From: Thioclava electrotropha
Lineage (GTDB): Bacteria > Pseudomonadota > Alphaproteobacteria > Rhodobacterales > Rhodobacteraceae
Assembly (NCBI RefSeq): GCF_002085925.2
Contig: NZ_CP053562.1
Location: 1,654,001 to 1,718,000 of the forward strand
Direction of reading: 5' to 3'
Length of the DNA: 64,000 bases
In this document: piece by piece, positions 11,489 to 21,081 of the stretch
Numbering within the stretch: position 1 is the first letter of the stretch
Layout of the letters: each line of letters begins with the position of its first letter
Notes under the pieces: generated by a model
Seen by the model: the letters and a program-made list of their open reading frames with translations, nothing else
Database searches by the model: none
Told to the model about the DNA's origin: nothing
Made by a program: the position numbers and the translations under genes

Positions 11489-12319
11489 TTATTTCACGGC
11501 GCCGAAGGTCAGGCCACGCACCAACTGTTTCTGGCTGAACCAGCCGAGGATCAGGATCGGTGCGATAGCCAGCGTCGAGGCGGCAGAGAGTTTCGCGTAG
11601 AACAGCCCTTCGGGGCTGGAATAGGCGGCAATGAAAGCGGTGAGGGGGGCGGCTTTCGCCGCCGTCAGGTTCAGGGTCCAGAACGCTTCGTTCCACGCGA
11701 GGATCACGTTCAGCAGAAGCGTCGAGGCGATACCGGGCACAGCCATCGGGGTGAGCACGTAGAGGATCTCGCCCCCCAGCGTCGCCCCGTCCATGCGCGC
11801 GGCTTCGAGGATGTCCTTCGGGATTTCCTTGAAATAGGTGAAGAGCATCCAGATCACGATCGGCAGGTTCATCAGGCACAGCACGATCACCAGACCGATC
11901 CGGGTATCCAGAAGCCCCCAGTCGCGGAACATCAGGTAGATCGGGACGAGCACGCCCACCGCGGGCATCATCTTCGTGGACAGCATCCACATCAGCACGT
12001 CCTTGGTGCGCTTGCCCGGGACGAAGGCCATGGCCCAAGCCGAGGGGATCGCGATGACCAGCGCCAGCAGGGTGGAGCCGAACGAGATCACCACCGAGTT
12101 CATGAAGTGGCGGAAGTAGTTCGAGCGCTCCTGCACGACGTGGTAGCTGTCAAAGGTCCAGGACGAGGTCAGCACGTCCCAGGGCGCCTTGATTGCGTTG
12201 CCCTCGGTCTTGAACGACAGGATGATCGTCCAGAGGATCGGGAAGAAGATCACGAAGGCCAGCGCCCATGCGATCACCGACATGATCACGCGGCGGCGGT
12301 TTGATACTTTGCGCGCCAT
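11489..12319 (-). CDS. smoG: Polyol ABC transporter, inner-membrane permease 2
   Basis: MalG-type permease of the sorbitol/mannitol importer with 276 residues and six predicted membrane helices. The first is near 12-31 (VIAWALAFVIFFPILW). The EAA loop that contacts the ATPase is EAARMDGATLGGEILYVLTP near 185. It ends GLTFGAVK, typical of carbohydrate permeases of the CUT1 class. It starts four bases after the smoF stop. Confidence 0.92.
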   Translation of the reverse strand: MARKVSNRRRVIMSVIAWALAFVIFFPILWTIILSFKTEGNAIKAPWDVLTSSWTFDSYHVVQERSNYFRHFMNSVVISFGSTLLALVIAIPSAWAMAFVPGKRTKDVLMWMLSTKMMPAVGVLVPIYLMFRDWGLLDTRIGLVIVLCLMNLPIVIWMLFTYFKEIPKDILEAARMDGATLGGEILYVLTPMAVPGIASTLLLNVILAWNEAFWTLNLTAAKAAPLTAFIAAYSSPEGLFYAKLSAASTLAIAPILILGWFSQKQLVRGLTFGAVK

Positions 12320-12323
12320 TGGA

Positions 12324-13196
12324 TTACGCCTCCAGGTTCTTGCCGATCATCCGCATCAGGAAGATCGCGACGATATTTGCGAGGATCACGGCGATCACAC
12401 CGCCAGCTGCGCCTCCGCCCACGTCGAATTGCAGCAGCGACTGGACATAGACGAGGTAGGTCAGCGTGGTGGACGCGTTGCCCGGGCCGCCATTCGTGGT
12501 CACGAGGATTTCCGCGAAGGTGGACAGCAGGAAGATCGTTTGAATGAGGATCACGACGGTCGCGGCCCGCGCGAGGTGCGGCAGCATGATGTAGAAGAAC
12601 CGCGACAGCGCACCGGCGCCATCCATCTCGGCGGCCTCCAGCTGCTCGCTATCGAGCGATTGCAGCGCGGTCAGCAGGATCAGCGTCGCGAAGGGCAGCC
12701 ACTGCCATGCCACGATAATGGTGATCGAGAGCATCGGCGCATGGGCGAGAAAGTCGTATGGTTGCAGCCCTATCGCCTTGGCGAGATAGGCAAAAATGCC
12801 GTTCACCGGATTGTAGAGCATGTTCTTCCAGACCAGCGCCGAGACGGTCGGCATGACGAAGAAGGGCGCGATCACGAGGACCCGCACGATGCCTTGGCCG
12901 AAGATCGGCTGATCGAGCAGCAGCGCCAGCAGGATGCCACCGAACACGGTGATCAGAAGCACGCCCCCCACCAGTACCAGCGTGTTGATCAACGCGGTGA
13001 AGAAGGCGGGATCGGTCAGGAAGTAATAGTAATTGTCCCAGCCAACGAAGCCGCCCTGACCGGGCATCAACAGGTTGTAGCGCTGGAACGAGAACCAGAT
13101 CGTCATGCCCAATGGCACTGCCATCCAAAGAAACAGCAAGATGACGGATGGCGAAATCATAAGGCGCGCGGCAGAGCGCGAGGCTTGCGTGGACAT
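12324..13196 (-). CDS. smoF: Polyol ABC transporter, inner-membrane permease 1
   Basis: MalF-type permease, 290 residues and about six helices, beginning MSTQASRSAARLMISPSVIL. The EAA motif is AAEMDGAGALSRFFYIMLPH near 195-215. I placed the start at the ATG at 13196; the upstream extension to 13253 is Leu/Pro-rich, runs through the intercistronic stem-loop and is unlikely to be translated. It partners with smoG and smoK. Confidence 0.9.
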   Translation of the reverse strand: MSTQASRSAARLMISPSVILLFLWMAVPLGMTIWFSFQRYNLLMPGQGGFVGWDNYYYFLTDPAFFTALINTLVLVGGVLLITVFGGILLALLLDQPIFGQGIVRVLVIAPFFVMPTVSALVWKNMLYNPVNGIFAYLAKAIGLQPYDFLAHAPMLSITIIVAWQWLPFATLILLTALQSLDSEQLEAAEMDGAGALSRFFYIMLPHLARAATVVILIQTIFLLSTFAEILVTTNGGPGNASTTLTYLVYVQSLLQFDVGGGAAGGVIAVILANIVAIFLMRMIGKNLEA

Positions 13197-13236
13197 CGGT
13201 CCGGCTCCGGTTATCGGGAGTTGCAAAAAGAGGCAC

Positions 13237-13265
13237 GGGGCGGTCAGACCCAAAATGACCGCCCC
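13237..13265 (-). terminator. Intercistronic stem-loop between smoE and smoF
   Basis: A perfect 10-bp stem GGGGCGGTCA/TGACCGCCCC with a 9-base loop. On the minus strand CTCTTTTTG follows a few bases later. Its place after the binding-protein gene and before the permeases fits a leaky terminator or an mRNA-stabilising structure that keeps binding protein in excess, as in many sugar ABC operons. Confidence 0.7.
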
Positions 13266-13283
13266 GGCCAGGGAGGGGCCAGG

Positions 13284-14603
13284 TTACTTGATGTAACCGG
13301 CCTTCTTCATCTCACGCTCGGTCAGGCTTTGTGCGCTTTGCAGCGCCTGATCGGCCGAGACTTGGCCTGCGAGAGCCGCCGAGAACTGCTGACCGACAGC
13401 GGTGCCGATCGCCTGGAACTCGGGGATCGCGACGAACTGGACGCCCGTATAGGGGACCGGCTGGACCGAGGGGTTCTTCGGGTCAGCCGCGTTGATCGAG
13501 TCCAGCGTCAGCTTCGCGAAGGGCGCCGCTTCGAGATATTTCGGGTTCTCATACAGCGAGGTGCGGGTGCCCGGGGGCACGTTCGCCCAGCCTTCTTTCT
13601 CGGCAACCAGCTCGGTGTAGTGCTTGGAGGTCGCCCATTCGATGAAGGTCTTGGCAGCCTCTTCCTTCTGGGTGCCCGCCGGGATCGCCAGCGACCAGGC
13701 CCAGAGCCAGTTCGCGCGCTTGTCCACGCCTTCCTTGTTCGGCGCGAGCGCGAAGCCCACCTTGTCGGCCACGGTCGAGTCATTCGGGTTGGTCACGAAG
13801 GAAGCCGCCACGGTGGCGTCGATCCACATGCCGCACTTGCCCTGCTGGAACAGCGCGAGGTTCTCGTTGAACCCGTTGGACGAGGCGCCCGGAGGTCCGT
13901 ATTTGTTCATCATGTCGAGATAACGCGTCAGGGTCTCTTTCCACGGCGCGGTGTCGAATTGCGGGGTCCAGTTCTCGTCGAACCAGCGGCCGCCCATCGA
14001 GTTGTCCATCGCGCTCAGGAAGGCTGCGTTCTCGCCCCAGCCGGCCTTGCCGCGCAGACAGATGCCGTAGACTTCGTTGTCCTTGTCGGTCATCGCCGCG
14101 GCGGCTTTCTCGATGTCGGACCAGGTCGGCTTCTCGGGCATTTCCATCCCGGCCTTTTCCATCAGGTCCTTGCGATACATCACGAAGGAGCTCTCGCCGT
14201 AGAAGGGGGCGGCATAGAGGTGATCGTCGACCGTCAGGCCCGAACGGATCTGCGGCAGCAGGTCGTTCACGTCATAGCTGTCGGGCATGTCGTCGAGCGG
14301 CACGAGCCAGCCCTGCTTGCCCCAGATCGGAACCTCGTAGGTGCCGATGGTCAGCACGTCGAACTGACCGCCCTTGGTCGCGATGTCGGTCGTGACCTTC
14401 TGGCGCAGGACGTTCTCTTCCAGCGTGACCCACTCAACCTTGATGTCGGGATGCAGCTTGTAGAAGTCGTCCATCAGGCCCTGCATGCGGACCATGTCGC
14501 CGTTGTTCACGGTAGCGACGGTGATGGTGGTCTCGGCAGCCGCCGCAGTCGCAAGCGCGCCAAGAGCACAGGCGCCCAGAAGCGCCCGGATCGTATAAGT
14601 CAT
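13284..14603 (-). CDS. smoE: Polyol ABC transporter, periplasmic binding protein
   Basis: Periplasmic sorbitol/mannitol-binding component of the importer, 439 residues. A signal peptide (LLGACALGALATAAAA, cleavage before ETTITVATV) precedes an extracellular solute-binding protein family 1 fold. Visible family landmarks include NGDMVRMQGLMDDFYKLHPD near 34 and the later CGMWIDATVAASF segment. The ATG at 14603 has GGGAGGAAA upstream; the longer frame from 14663 crosses the promoter. First gene of the polyol transport and oxidation operon, and probably the most abundant product given the stem-loop that follows. Confidence 0.92.
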   Translation of the reverse strand: MTYTIRALLGACALGALATAAAAETTITVATVNNGDMVRMQGLMDDFYKLHPDIKVEWVTLEENVLRQKVTTDIATKGGQFDVLTIGTYEVPIWGKQGWLVPLDDMPDSYDVNDLLPQIRSGLTVDDHLYAAPFYGESSFVMYRKDLMEKAGMEMPEKPTWSDIEKAAAAMTDKDNEVYGICLRGKAGWGENAAFLSAMDNSMGGRWFDENWTPQFDTAPWKETLTRYLDMMNKYGPPGASSNGFNENLALFQQGKCGMWIDATVAASFVTNPNDSTVADKVGFALAPNKEGVDKRANWLWAWSLAIPAGTQKEEAAKTFIEWATSKHYTELVAEKEGWANVPPGTRTSLYENPKYLEAAPFAKLTLDSINAADPKNPSVQPVPYTGVQFVAIPEFQAIGTAVGQQFSAALAGQVSADQALQSAQSLTEREMKKAGYIK

Positions 14604-14640
14604 AGATTTCCTCCCTTGGGGTCTGAGCATATGCCCAAAC

Positions 14641-14723
14641 TGTGAGAAAATATTCACAAACACGATCTAAACTGTCAATCCAGAATTACTGCGATGTCTT
14701 GATTAATTGTTAACGCTGACAGT
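14641..14723 (-). promoter_or_regulatory. smo operon promoter with two dyads
   Basis: On the minus strand, -35 TTGACA (14673-14678) and a -10-like GAATAT (14650-14655) are 17 bases apart, about 40-70 bases before the smoE ATG. The -10 lies inside the dyad TGTGA-N8-TCACA (14641-14658). The -35 overlaps ACTGTCA (14671-14677), which is repeated inverted as TGACAGT at 14717-14723. These are candidate SorC-family operator sites that could be bridged by a tetramer. Promoter and dyads are seen directly; the regulator assignment is inference. Confidence 0.6.
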
Positions 14724-14740
14724 AACGCCTTGTTTCGGCG

Positions 14741-15697
14741 TCAATCTTCCAACAGGGATTGGGCCGTCGGCTCATCGGTCACGAGCCCGTTGAGAAGGCC
14801 GCCATCGAGAGCTGCACGAATCGCGACCAGTTTCGATGGGCCGGCTGCGATGCCGATCACCGGCGCCTCGCGCTTGGGCTCGATCCGGAATGATCCGAAG
14901 CGCGCCGTGGTGGGGGTGGCGATGTAATTGCCCTGCGCATCGTAGAACGAGCCCACGAGCTCGCCCACGCCACCCGCGGCGCGCAGCTCTTCCAGCTCGG
15001 CAAGGGTGACGAAGCCGTCCTTGTGCACCGGTGCGTCCTCGCCCAACTGGCCGACGCCCACGAAGGTCGCATCCGCCGCCGCCGCAAGCCGCTGCACCGC
15101 CTGAACCGGCTTGAGCTTGTCGAACATCGCGCGTTCTTCCACCGTCTCCGAGATCACCGGCACCAGCATCGGGTAATGCGGCAGGCGCAGCTTGTCGGCC
15201 ATGCGCATGATGACGTCGTAGAACGAAGCCGAGCCGTCGGGCGCGATGTTGCCGATCAGCGAGACGATCTTATGCGCGGTCGCGGGGCGCTGCATCACCT
15301 CGTTCACCATCGCCGAGAGCGAGCGCCCGGTGCCGAAGGCGATCACCTGCGGCTCGGAGCGGGCGAGGATGCGTTCGAGAAGCGTGGCAGCGAAGGCGGC
15401 GGTCGCCGTGGCGGGATCACCCCGTTGGCCCAGCGAGGGCGCGACGCGCGCCGTCTGCAGGCCGAAGCGCCGGATCAGCGCCGCTTCCAGTTCCAGACAG
15501 GCCCCGATCTTGTGCTCGATGCGCACCCGTACCAGCCCCTCGGAGACCGCGCGGCTCACCAGCCGCTGCGCACGCTGGCGCGACACGCCGAGCTCGGCGG
15601 CGATCTGGTCCTGCGTCATTCCGCCGACATAATAGAGCCATCCGGCCCGTGCCGCCTCGTCATCGCGCGAGGTTTCGGCGTCACTCATACGGTTCAC
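14741..15697 (-). CDS. smoC: SorC-family transcriptional regulator of the polyol operon
   Basis: Sugar-responsive regulator of the SorC/DeoR-like class, 318 residues. The N-terminal helix-turn-helix is YYVGGMTQDQIAAELGVSRQ followed by RAQRLVSRA, near residues 22-50. A sugar-phosphate-binding domain follows, with FGTGRSLSAMVNEV near 120 and GVGQLGEDAPVH near 215. The start is a GTG at 15697: it has GGGAGA upstream and overlaps the HAD stop as GTGA, which fits translational coupling. An ATG nine bases later is possible. It lies directly before smoE on the same strand, matching smoC in R. sphaeroides. Confidence 0.87.
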   Translation of the reverse strand: MNRMSDAETSRDDEAARAGWLYYVGGMTQDQIAAELGVSRQRAQRLVSRAVSEGLVRVRIEHKIGACLELEAALIRRFGLQTARVAPSLGQRGDPATATAAFAATLLERILARSEPQVIAFGTGRSLSAMVNEVMQRPATAHKIVSLIGNIAPDGSASFYDVIMRMADKLRLPHYPMLVPVISETVEERAMFDKLKPVQAVQRLAAAADATFVGVGQLGEDAPVHKDGFVTLAELEELRAAGGVGELVGSFYDAQGNYIATPTTARFGSFRIEPKREAPVIGIAAGPSKLVAIRAALDGGLLNGLVTDEPTAQSLLED

Positions 15698-16362
15698 GAA
15701 TCTTTCTCCCTAGTCGGCTCATTCTGGAAGAACTCGGTGAAATGCGCAAATTCGCGATGCGGTTGCGCGTCCTCGGGCGGGGTCAGATCGCGCCCGGCCA
15801 GATGGCTGCCGCCGGTGAAGCGCCAGACTTCCATTCCGGCTGCAAGCCCGGCGCGGATGCCGTTGAGACTGTCCTCGATCACCAGCGTGCGGGCAGGGGC
15901 CGCGCCCATCTTCTTTGCCGCATGGAGGAACAGATCGGGGGCGGGTTTGCCATGCGCGACCTCGCTGGCCGTGAACAGCCGGTCGCCCACCCGTTCGCGC
16001 AGCCCCGCGATTTCCAGCGAGCGTTCCGCGCGCGGCTGGCTCGAGGAGGTGGCCACGCACCACGGCACCTCCAGCCTCTCCATCACATCGGCCACGCCCG
16101 GCATCACCTGCAATTCGCGCTCGAACGCATCCAGCAGCCGCGCGCGATATTGCGCCTCGAATTCCTCCGGCAGATCGAGTCCGAATTCGTAGCGGATCTG
16201 CTTCATCACGGTGGGGTAGGAGCGTCCGAGGAAATGCCGCGCGACATAGTCGAGGTCGATCGACACCCGCAGCTTGGCCAGCTCGTCGATCAGCATCTGC
16301 GCCGAGATGATCTCGGAATCGATCAGCACCCCGTCGCAGTCGAAAATCACCAGCTCGGTCAT
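15694..16362 (-). CDS. HAD-superfamily phosphatase (beta-phosphoglucomutase-like)
   Basis: A 222-residue HAD hydrolase with motif I FDCDGVLIDSE at residues 7-17, motif II ATSSSQPRAE near 103, and motifs III/IV KPAPDLFLHAA near 142 and VIEDSLNGIRAG near 163. The alpha-helical cap lies between motifs I and II. This pattern matches small-molecule phosphatases acting on sugar or polyol phosphates. The ATG at 16362 has GAGGAA upstream. It is coupled to the SorC regulator by a GTGA overlap, so a role in polyol-phosphate clearance or inducer control is plausible but unproven. Confidence 0.85.
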   Translation of the reverse strand: MTELVIFDCDGVLIDSEIISAQMLIDELAKLRVSIDLDYVARHFLGRSYPTVMKQIRYEFGLDLPEEFEAQYRARLLDAFERELQVMPGVADVMERLEVPWCVATSSSQPRAERSLEIAGLRERVGDRLFTASEVAHGKPAPDLFLHAAKKMGAAPARTLVIEDSLNGIRAGLAAGMEVWRFTGGSHLAGRDLTPPEDAQPHREFAHFTEFFQNEPTREKDS

Positions 16363-16433
16363 GGTTCCTCCCCCTGTCCTTCGCGCAGCGATAGCGCGCG
16401 AAAGCAGGGATGGCCAGAGGCGGGGAGGGACGG

Positions 16434-17573
16434 TCAGGCTGCGGTCTCCTGCGCACCGATCCCGGTCACGCGCAGCACGATCGCGCCCGCGCCGAACAGG
16501 AAGATCGCCATCATGCCAAGCCATCCGACCCAGGGGATGATGCAGATGAGCGCACCGATCACCGCACCGCCGAAGGCCGCGAGCGCGCATTCTCCATTGG
16601 TGACGGGATGGCCGCGCCCGACCAGATCATGCGCCCAGGCGCCGATGACCCAAATGCCCACGATGTAGCCGCCGAAGCCCAGCACCAGCACCCCGAGCAG
16701 CGAGAACGGAATAAGCACGATGCCGATCACCGTCATCGCGAGCAGCAAGATCGACCCGACCAGCGCCGAGAGCCCGATGAACCCCGCAAGGCCTGCTCGC
16801 AACGGATGGGCGAGGCTGCGTTGGCGCATCCGGTCCATGAAGCCCGGTGCGAAGACCGCAAGAAGCGTGGCCACGATCCCGACCACGAGCACGCCGCCCA
16901 GCCAGTCGCGGGTCTCGATGAGGTAATTGCGCTCCGGGACTGCGCGCGTCTTCGCCTGCTCGAACTCCTTCGCCTCATGGATGCTGACCCGATCGGCGGG
17001 GGCGACGCTGGCGGGCACGCTCACCTCACCGGGCGTGTCAGTGTAGACCTGGACCTTGCCTGTGACCGTCGCGCCATCGCCCCAGGTGACGGTCTTTGTC
17101 CCCAGCACCAGATCGCCCGAGATCTCGGTGTCGATCTGCGCGTCGTCGGCGCCGATGATCACGCTGCCCGCGACCGGGGCCTCAAGCCGGACCTGCTGGC
17201 CCATCGCACGCAGATTGCCGGAGATCGGACCCTTGATGGTGAGCGCCTGACCCGCGAGCGTGGCCGCGCCTGCCACCGGGGCGTCGAGGTCGATATCCTG
17301 TCCCGCCGCGTAGAGATCGCCACCCACCTGCGCGCCGATCACGATATTCTGGCCCGCCAGATGCGCCGCGCCGGTGATCGGACTGCCCAAGGTTACGTGC
17401 TGACCGGCGGCGAAAAGATCGTGGATGTTCTCGCCCGTCGCACTCACGGTGCGGCCCGCGAGATAGGCATCGCCGCCGAAGCGCCAGTCTTGAGTTTCCT
17501 CGGCCGCCGCGACCGAGGCGGCCAGTGCAACAGCGAGGCAGGCGAGGGATTTGACGAGGAAATTGCGCGACAT
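16434..17573 (-). CDS. Bactofilin-like beta-repeat protein with membrane C-terminus
   Basis: A 379-residue exported/membrane protein. It has a signal peptide (SLACLAVALAASVAAA) and then about 150 residues of short repeats of the type AGQ-V-L-G-I-G-A-L. Examples are GDAYLAGRTVSATGENIHDL and GGDLYAAGQDIDLDAPVAGA, resembling the right-handed beta-helix of polymer-forming bactofilins. A charged linker near 205-225 leads to four or five membrane helices from about 228 to the end. Function is unknown; a periplasmic scaffold anchored in the inner membrane is the natural guess. The ATG at 17573 has GGAGGG upstream. It stands alone between two terminated operons. Confidence 0.75.
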   Translation of the reverse strand: MSRNFLVKSLACLAVALAASVAAAEETQDWRFGGDAYLAGRTVSATGENIHDLFAAGQHVTLGSPITGAAHLAGQNIVIGAQVGGDLYAAGQDIDLDAPVAGAATLAGQALTIKGPISGNLRAMGQQVRLEAPVAGSVIIGADDAQIDTEISGDLVLGTKTVTWGDGATVTGKVQVYTDTPGEVSVPASVAPADRVSIHEAKEFEQAKTRAVPERNYLIETRDWLGGVLVVGIVATLLAVFAPGFMDRMRQRSLAHPLRAGLAGFIGLSALVGSILLLAMTVIGIVLIPFSLLGVLVLGFGGYIVGIWVIGAWAHDLVGRGHPVTNGECALAAFGGAVIGALICIIPWVGWLGMMAIFLFGAGAIVLRVTGIGAQETAA

Positions 17574-17684
17574 GACCGGGGCCCTCCAACGAAATTGACG
17601 TTAGGGGAAGTATAGCGCCATTCGTTCGCGGCCCCGTGACATAGCTCAATGCGCGCATGAAAACCTGCGATTTTCGCATGTGAA

Positions 17685-17712
17685 AAGGGGCGCCCCTTTC
17701 GGAGCGCCCCTT
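17685..17712 (-). terminator. Intrinsic terminator of groESL
   Basis: Stem AAGGGGCGC/GCGCCCCTT with a 10-base loop, followed on the minus strand by TTCACAT, about 30 bases after the groEL stop. Confidence 0.8.
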
Positions 17713-17743
17713 CCCAATAGATCCCTGAAGCGGGAACGGCTGA

Positions 17744-19423
<1,680 letters not shown>

Positions 19424-19452
19424 TCAGGGGATCTCGGTAAGGGCAGGGCGCC

Positions 19453-19740
19453 TTACGAGATGATGCCCATGATGTCGCTTTCTTTCATGATGAGCAGCTC
19501 TTCGCCGTCGAGGGTCACTTCCGTGCCCGACCACTTGCCGAAGAGAACGCGGTCGCCAGCTTTGACGCCCGGTGCGATCAGCTCGCCCGATTCCTTGCGC
19601 GCGCCGTCACCCACTGCAACGACTTCACCCTCTGCGGGCTTCTCTTTCGCGCTATCGGGGATGATCAGGCCACCCTTGGTTTTTTCTTCGCTCTCCACGC
19701 GCTTGACCAGCACACGGTCATGAAGCGGTTTGAATGCCAT
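19453..19740 (-). CDS. groS: Co-chaperonin GroES (Hsp10)
   Basis: Seven-subunit lid for GroEL. The 95-residue product is the standard length, beginning [20 protein letters not shown] and carrying the mobile-loop segment [10 protein letters not shown] near 21-30. The start is the ATG at 19740, with AGGGAG upstream; the in-frame GTG at 19749 would add three residues. It is the first gene of the operon, 38 bases downstream of the CIRCE element. Confidence 0.98.
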   Translation of the reverse strand: MAFKPLHDRVLVKRVESEEKTKGGLIIPDSAKEKPAEGEVVAVGDGARKESGELIAPGVKAGDRVLFGKWSGTEVTLDGEELLIMKESDIMGIIS

Positions 19741-19777
19741 CTGGGTCACTCCCTAAAGGTTCCAGGTTCGAAAACTT

Positions 19778-19804
19778 TTAGCACTCGTCACTGGTGAGTG
19801 CTAA
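19778..19804. promoter_or_regulatory. CIRCE operator (HrcA binding site)
   Basis: TTAGCACTC-N9-GAGTGCTAA is a perfect match to the CIRCE consensus. It lies between the groE promoter and groES, so HrcA repression of groESL with heat induction is expected. Confidence 0.97.
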
Positions 19805-19812
19805 CGATGGCG

Positions 19813-19842
19813 GAGTTAGTCATTCGGGCGGGTGGGTGTCAA
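19813..19842 (-). promoter_or_regulatory. groESL promoter
   Basis: On the minus strand a perfect -35 TTGACA (19837-19842) is 18 bases from -10 TAACTC (19813-19818). The predicted transcript start falls at the edge of the CIRCE element, the classic repressor-over-start arrangement. Confidence 0.75.
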
Positions 19843-19938
19843 TAACCGGAAGGCGAATTTTTTGCGTCAATTCGAGCGATCGGGGCGCGGCGATTTCGCC
19901 TCTATGCGGAATGCAGATCGCGTGGCACTCTCGCCCTC

Positions 19939-20940
19939 ATGAAACTCGCCACGTTCCTTCGGCCGCTGCTGGCCCCCGCGCTCTCGCTCTGCCTCGCACT
20001 GCCCGCTTGGGCGGAGTGCCGCGGCAAGAATATTTTCGACGCGCTGCCCGTAGCCGAGCAGGAGGCGCTGACCGCCGAGGCCGATTCCGCGCCCTTCTCT
20101 CGCGGATTGCTGTTCTCTGCAACCAAAGGCGAGGAAAAGATCACGCTGGCTGGCACTTACCACCTTCCCGATCCGCGCCATGACAAGCTTGTCGGCGCGC
20201 TCTCGAAAGCGCTCGACGATGCGTCGCGGCTTCTGGTGGAGGCCGGTCCGGACGAGCAGGGGAAGCTGGAACATGCGATCAAGACCGACCCGACGCTGAT
20301 GTTCTCGACCGGCAAGACGCTGCCGCAGATGATGTCGGAGCAGGACTGGAACATGACCAAGGCGGCGCTGGCGGCCCACGGGATGCCCGCCTTCCTCGCG
20401 GCCAAGATGCGGCCCGCTTTCGTCGCGATGACGCTCTCGCTTCCGCCTTGTGCGACGGCCGAGCTTGCGAAGGGGCAGGGAGGTCTGGACCTGCAGGTGA
20501 TGACGAAGGCCGAGGCCGATGGCGTCCCGGTCGAGGCGCTCGAGCCGTGGGATACCGTCTTCAAGCTCTTCAACGGGATCACCGAGACCGAAGCGCTGGA
20601 GATGCTGCGCGCGGCGGTGATCGGCGCGCCCCTGGCCGACGATATGGGCGTGACGATGGGCGATCTCTATTTCCGGGGCGAACCGCGTCTGATCTGGGAA
20701 CTCGCGCGCTATCAGGCGGTCGCGGCGGGCATGGATGCCGACGAGGTCGAGCGTCAGATGAAGCTTTCCGAGGACCTTCTGATGGTGGCGCGCAACCAGA
20801 ACTGGCTGCCCGAGATCGAGGCGGCGGCGAGCGATGGCCCGGTCGTCGTGGCGGTGGGCGCGCTGCACCTGTCCGGCGAAGAGGGGCTGTTGCGGCTCCT
20901 CGAAAAGGACGGCTGGACGATCAAGCGGCTCGATAGCTGA
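19939..20940 (+). CDS. TraB/GumN family protein
   Basis: Exported protein of 333 residues with a signal peptide (LLAPALSLCLALPAWA, cleavage before ECRGKN). It carries the two GxxH-type motifs of the TraB/GumN fold: LAGTYHLPD near 69-77, and GALHLSGEEGLLRLLEKDGW near 308 leading into the terminal TIKRL. The family is related to the TIKI metalloproteases, and the histidines are candidate metal ligands, but substrates in bacteria are unknown. It is monocistronic with no obvious terminator. It is divergent from groES, whose regulatory region lies just upstream. Confidence 0.85.
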   Translation: MKLATFLRPLLAPALSLCLALPAWAECRGKNIFDALPVAEQEALTAEADSAPFSRGLLFSATKGEEKITLAGTYHLPDPRHDKLVGALSKALDDASRLLVEAGPDEQGKLEHAIKTDPTLMFSTGKTLPQMMSEQDWNMTKAALAAHGMPAFLAAKMRPAFVAMTLSLPPCATAELAKGQGGLDLQVMTKAEADGVPVEALEPWDTVFKLFNGITETEALEMLRAAVIGAPLADDMGVTMGDLYFRGEPRLIWELARYQAVAAGMDADEVERQMKLSEDLLMVARNQNWLPEIEAAASDGPVVVAVGALHLSGEEGLLRLLEKDGWTIKRLDS

Positions 20941-20976
20941 TTAGTTGAAGCAGAGCGTTTCCGGGGTGTCCGTCCA

Positions 20977-21014
20977 GGGTTCGGGCGCGCTCCTTTCCGC
21001 ATCGCCAGACCCCT
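20977..21014 (+). repeat. Dispersed intergenic repeat, copy 1 (degenerate)
   Basis: GGTTCGGGCGCG-CTCCTTTCCGC followed by a short A/C-rich piece and CAGACCCCT. It resembles the copy at 22255, where the matching pieces are GGCTCGGGCGCG, CCCTTTCCGC and CAGACGCCCCT. Both lie in intergenic DNA flanking the pyrophosphatase gene. Confidence 0.5.
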
Positions 21015-21081
21015 AGGTGACAAGCCCAGACACAGCGCCTATAACCTGCGCCGACAGATGATTATCCGAGAGGATCTCCCC

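Noticed and set aside
12189..14645. Plus-strand frame of 818 codons opposite smoE-smoG
   Set aside because: Antisense to three solid ABC transporter genes; His/Arg-rich low-complexity translation typical of reverse-frame shadows.
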